Assembly: GCA_037445245.1 (NCBI GenBank)
Contig: JBBIKU010000120.1
Coordinates: 1 to 7,265 of the forward strand
Length of the DNA: 7,265 nucleotides
Source of the DNA: JBBIKU01 sp037445245
Lineage (GTDB): Bacteria > Chloroflexota > Anaerolineae > Anaerolineales > Anaerolineaceae
Direction: 5' to 3'
Notes under the pieces: model-generated
Told to the model about the DNA's origin: nothing
The model's input: the letters and a program-made list of their open reading frames with translations, nothing else
Database searches by the model: none
Part shown: positions 5,783-7,265 of the stretch, piece after piece
Position numbering within the stretch: position 1 is the first letter of the stretch
Layout of the letters: each line of letters starts with the position of its first letter
Position numbers and translations under genes: made by a program

Positions 5783-5881
5783 GACCCACCGAGCGCGCCC
5801 CGGCGCATACCCACTTCGTGGGCATGTATACCCACTTCGTGGGCATGTATACCCACTTCGTGGGCACGTGCTCTGTGGGTC
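5783..5881. repeat. Imperfect 15-bp inverted repeat bracketing three tandem hairpins
   Basis: The left arm 5783-5797 (GACCCACCGAGCGCG) pairs with the right arm 5867-5881 (CGTGCTCTGTGGGTC). There are 13 Watson-Crick pairs, one G-T pair and one C-T mismatch. The 69 bp between the arms contain the three tandem hairpin units. The whole block fills most of the gap between the slipin gene and the acetyltransferase gene; the remaining gap sequence shows no clear promoter or terminator. It could be a structured RNA or terminator for the NfeD-slipin operon, an operator region or a small repetitive element. The sequence does not decide between these. Confidence 0.6.
5810..5864. repeat. Three exact 21-bp tandem units, each with a perfect small hairpin
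   Basis: The 13-bp element CCCACTTCGTGGG occurs at 5810-5822, 5831-5843 and 5852-5864. The copies are separated by the identical 8-bp spacer CATGTATA, giving a 21-bp period. Each element is a 5-bp stem with a TTC loop. All three copies are identical, with diverged bases only outside. The period is close to two turns of B-DNA, so the sites would lie on one face of the helix. Because 21 is a multiple of three, the array stays open in several frames. Confidence 0.9.
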
Positions 5882-5889
5882 ATTGTTCG

Positions 5890-6339
5890 ATGATGGAAGA
5901 AGTGCGGTTCAGCATCGAAGCAGCAGGGCTGCGCGATCTTTCCGCCTTGACTGCGCTTGAAAAAGTTTGCTTCAGCCAGGATGCCTGGCAGCTGTGGGAC
6001 TTGGCGGGGGTGCTGCTGCTGCCGGGGATCGTGCGCCTGAAGGCGGTCATCGCCGGGGAGATGGTGGGCTTCATTTCAGGCGACCAGAACCGTCTCGACG
6101 GCATCGGTTGGATCACCACCCTTGGGGTGCAGCCAGCGCACCGGCGACATGGCATCGCTTGGGCGCTGCTGGCGGAATGTGAACAACGCATGCGCGCCCG
6201 GCGGGTGCGCCTTTCGGTGCGCCGTTCCAATCTGGCGGCTTATTGCCTCTATCGGCGCGCCGGTTATCACCAGGTGGGCGTCTGGGAAAGATACTATGCC
6301 GACGGCGAAGATGCCCTGGTTCTCGAAAAAGCAAGTTGA
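5890..6339 (+). CDS. RimI-like GNAT family N-acetyltransferase
   Basis: The 149-aa protein is a single GNAT domain. FSIEAAGLRDLSALTALEKVCFSQDAW (7-33) is the usual N-terminal strand, helix and loop of RimI-like enzymes. The central WITTLGVQPAHRRHGIAWALL (74-94) contains the acetyl-CoA pyrophosphate loop RRHGIA (85-90). The end has VRRSNLAAYCLYRRAGY (110-126) and YYADGEDALVLEK (135-147), which match the RimI 'VR.SN..A..LY...GF' and 'YY...EDA..M' pattern. RimI acetylates the N-terminal Ala of ribosomal protein S18, and relatives act on other N-termini; the substrate here is not provable. The usual Glu of 'LEVR' is Ser (LSVRRSN). The start is uncertain. ATG 5890 and ATG 5893 fit the domain and have only a weak upstream GTGGGT. 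The frame also stays open upstream through the 21-bp repeats, with GTG 5818 and ATGs at 5824 and 5845. Confidence 0.85.
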   Translation: MMEEVRFSIEAAGLRDLSALTALEKVCFSQDAWQLWDLAGVLLLPGIVRLKAVIAGEMVGFISGDQNRLDGIGWITTLGVQPAHRRHGIAWALLAECEQRMRARRVRLSVRRSNLAAYCLYRRAGYHQVGVWERYYADGEDALVLEKAS

Positions 6340-6364
6340 CTTTCTTGGCGACTCGATATATCAT
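6336..6364 (+). promoter_or_regulatory. Promoter of the SWIM zinc-finger gene
   Basis: TTGACT (6336-6341) and TATCAT (6359-6364) are 17 bp apart, each matching the consensus at five of six positions. The -35 box overlaps the stop codon of the acetyltransferase gene (6337-6339). Transcription would begin near 6371, giving a 5' leader of about 125 nt. Confidence 0.65.
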
Positions 6365-6392
6365 ATAGGTAAGGACAGGAGCATATTCCATC

Positions 6393-6425
6393 ATGCGAGA
6401 TCAAGTCAACATCTTCAACAGTTAG
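6393..6425 (+). CDS. Possible 10-codon leader ORF before the SWIM gene
   Basis: ATG at 6393 opens a frame coding MRDQVNIFNS and ends at TAG 6423-6425. An AGGA lies 12 nt upstream, further than ideal. The ORF sits between the predicted promoter and an attenuator-like hairpin, so it could be a leader peptide. It shows no run of a single regulatory amino acid. The frame reads on after the TAG as HEARRYLRAF before the SWIM start, so a decayed gene remnant is also possible. Chance is a real alternative. Confidence 0.22.
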   Translation: MRDQVNIFNS

Positions 6426-6428
6426 CAC

Positions 6429-6467
6429 GAGGCGCGCCGGTACTTGCGTGCCTTTTCGTTTATTTCT
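6429..6467 (+). promoter_or_regulatory. Attenuator-like hairpin in the SWIM gene leader
   Basis: GAGGCGCG (6429-6436) pairs with CGTGCCTT (6447-6454) through six Watson-Crick and two G-T pairs around a 10-nt loop. A T-rich stretch follows (TTTTCGTTTATTTCTT, 6453-6468). This has the form of a weak intrinsic terminator located inside the predicted leader of the SWIM mRNA, upstream of its ribosome binding site. Confidence 0.4.
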
Positions 6468-6496
6468 TACCACAAATCTGAAAGGAGAAAAGGACC

Positions 6497-6742
6497 ATGG
6501 ACTATGGCATGATCGGCAAGATCGAAAAAGCCAAACGGTATGCCGAGGAGCGCGACCGCTTCCAGTTCGCCTCCTTTGAAGTCACCGTGGACGGCTCCAA
6601 CAACCGGCACACGGTAACTTACATGAATGGGGTCTGGCAATGTGATTGCGACTTCTTTAAATCCCGTTTGCGGTGCAGCCATACCATGGCTTTAGAGTTC
6701 ATCCTGGAAGGGATGGTAGTCGGCGAGCCGGTCGAGTCCTGA
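6497..6742 (+). CDS. Small stand-alone SWIM zinc-finger protein
   Basis: The 81-aa protein is almost entirely a SWIM domain. Residues 1-22 form a charged helix (GKIEKAKRYAEERDR). Residues 23-48 are the strand pair FQFASFEVTVDGSNN and HTVTYMNGVW. The zinc ligands are C49, C51, C60 and H62 in QCDCDFFKSRLRCSHTMAL, that is C-x-C-x8-C-x-H. SWIM domains occur in SWI2/SNF2 ATPases, MuDR transposases and MEKK1, where they bind DNA or proteins; free-standing small versions are known in bacteria but their roles are unclear. The start at 6497 is supported by AAAGGAG at 6481-6487 with 9-nt spacing. It has its own promoter and a closing hairpin, so it is probably a single-gene transcript. No ATPase, helicase or transposase partner is encoded nearby. 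The fold call is firm and the function unknown. Confidence 0.87.
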   Translation: MDYGMIGKIEKAKRYAEERDRFQFASFEVTVDGSNNRHTVTYMNGVWQCDCDFFKSRLRCSHTMALEFILEGMVVGEPVES

Positions 6743-6763
6743 GCGTGAGCAACATCAAAGCAG

Positions 6764-6803
6764 GTGGCGGGGTTTTCTGTGTGACCGTAGAAAACCCCGC
6801 CAC
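6764..6803. terminator. Strong 15-bp perfect hairpin after the SWIM gene
   Basis: GTGGCGGGGTTTTCT (6764-6778) pairs perfectly with AGAAAACCCCGCCAC (6789-6803) around a 10-nt loop, 21 nt after the SWIM stop. The downstream tract is only TGTTATT, so it lacks a classic T-run. The stem strength and its position between convergent genes favour a terminator, possibly serving both strands. Confidence 0.75.
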
Positions 6804-6820
6804 TGTTATTAAGAGGTAAT

Positions 6821-6837
6821 CGCGATCATTAATCGCG
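6821..6837. repeat. Small inverted repeat between convergent genes
   Basis: CGCGAT (6821-6826) pairs with ATCGCG (6832-6837) around a 5-nt loop. It lies about 40 nt beyond the stop codon of the minus-strand surface protein gene and could help to end that transcript, but neither side has a convincing T-run. The rest of 6743-6877 contains only the larger hairpin and an A/T-rich patch. Confidence 0.35.
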
Positions 6838-6877
6838 GCTGTAAGTTAATCCTTTCTTTTTTTACCGCCCTGTTCGC

Positions 6878-7265
6878 TCATGGCGCCATACACGTCACCG
6901 ACCAGTTGGCGGTTCCCATGGCGGCGTTATTGGGACTGATGACAAACAGGGTCGAAGTGCCGCTGAACGAAGTGCCATCCGTCGTCGGCACTGGAATACT
7001 GAAACTGTGCGTCACAGTTTGAGTGCCCGCTGCCGCAAAAACCTCCGTGCGATCTTCCGTCGAGCTGGGGCTGCCTTCAAAGACGCCGTCCCAACGGTAG
7101 GTAACCGTGCCGGCGCCGTTGGTAGTGATGTTTGCCGAAACGGTGAAGGAATGATCGCCGGTACAGGCAGGCGGGTTGTAAACCGGATGGGCGGTTCCCT
7201 CCATCGAAACACTAGCGCTAGTGACCGTAAACGCCGCCGTTGTTGTGGGTGTTCGGGTGAGGGTT
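6878..7265 (-). CDS. C-terminal part of a secreted or surface protein with a Thr-rich linker and Ig-like-looking domain
   Basis: The minus-strand frame is open from the right edge to the TGA at 6878-6880, so the N-terminus lies outside the window. The ATG at 7204 is internal: the frame continues upstream without a stop. The visible 128 residues begin with a Thr/Pro linker (TLTRTPTTTAAFTVTSASVS), typical of the junction between a membrane anchor or catalytic part and an extracellular domain. The following domain of about 100 residues is rich in Thr, Ser and Gly with alternating strand patterns (HSFTVSANITTNGAGTVTYR, TQTVTHSFSIPV, TSTLFVISPN). It has one Cys near each end (ACTGD and SVTCMAP) that could form a disulfide outside the cytoplasm. 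I associate this NGAGTVTYRW-type domain with large Anaerolineae proteins, sometimes at the end of Ser/Thr kinases or adhesins, but cannot name the full protein. Confidence 0.75.
   Translation of the reverse strand, partial: TLTRTPTTTAAFTVTSASVSMEGTAHPVYNPPACTGDHSFTVSANITTNGAGTVTYRWDGVFEGSPSSTEDRTEVFAAAGTQTVTHSFSIPVPTTDGTSFSGTSTLFVISPNNAAMGTANWSVTCMAP

Noticed and set aside
5810..5864. CRISPR-like array
   Set aside because: The repeat and the spacer are both identical in every unit and the period is only 21 bp. CRISPR arrays need variable spacers and longer repeats, and no cas gene is present.
6393..6500. Frameshifted N-terminal extension of the SWIM gene starting at ATG 6393
   Set aside because: The frame has a TAG at 6423 and is out of register with the SWIM start. 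The SWIM gene has a good ribosome binding site of its own at 6481-6487, so an extension is not needed.

Overview
The window looks like an ordinary chromosomal segment of a moderately GC-rich bacterium. The best guess is a member of the Chloroflexota, probably Anaerolineae. This rests on gene content and style: a P5C-dehydrogenase-type aldehyde dehydrogenase, a MenA-like UbiA prenyltransferase, an NfeD/slipin pair, a tiny SWIM zinc-finger protein, and a secreted protein with a Thr-rich linker and an 'NGAGTVTYRW'-type domain of the kind I associate with Anaerolineae. That placement is inference, because no rRNA or other marker gene is present. I see no transposase, integrase, CRISPR array, phage gene or toxin-antitoxin pair.

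Left part (1-2759). A minus-strand unit encodes a 527-aa 1-pyrroline-5-carboxylate dehydrogenase (261-1844). It is followed 23 nt later by a small two-helix membrane protein (237 down past the left edge). The dehydrogenase has a textbook promoter at 1917-1945. Back to back with it lies a plus-strand promoter (1963-1991) for a DUF429-like protein. The distance from that promoter to the GTG start at 1998 implies a leaderless mRNA.

Middle (2760-5751). A UbiA-superfamily membrane prenyltransferase (2833-3864) has its own extended -10 promoter. It is followed by a hairpin that could act as a terminator in both directions, and then a minus-strand tRNA-Val(CAC) at 3945-4018 with a strong promoter. 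Divergent from the tRNA is a two-gene operon: a short NfeD-family membrane protein (4199-4816) and a slipin/stomatin-like SPFH protein (4846-5751). These two families are known partners in membrane-domain organisation.

Right part (5752-7265). The gap after the slipin gene holds the most unusual structure in the window. Three exact 21-bp tandem copies each contain a perfect 5-bp hairpin, and the array is bracketed by an imperfect 15-bp inverted repeat (5783-5881). A RimI-like GNAT acetyltransferase (5890-6339) follows. Its stop codon overlaps the -35 box of a good promoter for an 81-aa stand-alone SWIM zinc-finger protein (6497-6742). The leader of that gene contains a possible 10-codon ORF and an attenuator-like hairpin. 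A 15-bp perfect-stem hairpin closes the gene. The window ends inside the C-terminus of a minus-strand secreted or surface protein.

Most genes encode housekeeping functions (proline/glutamate metabolism, quinone or lipid prenylation, membrane organisation, protein acetylation, tRNA). I do not see a complete undescribed multi-gene system. The best leads are the bracketed 21-bp hairpin array, the SWIM mini-protein with its structured leader, and the leaderless DUF429 gene.
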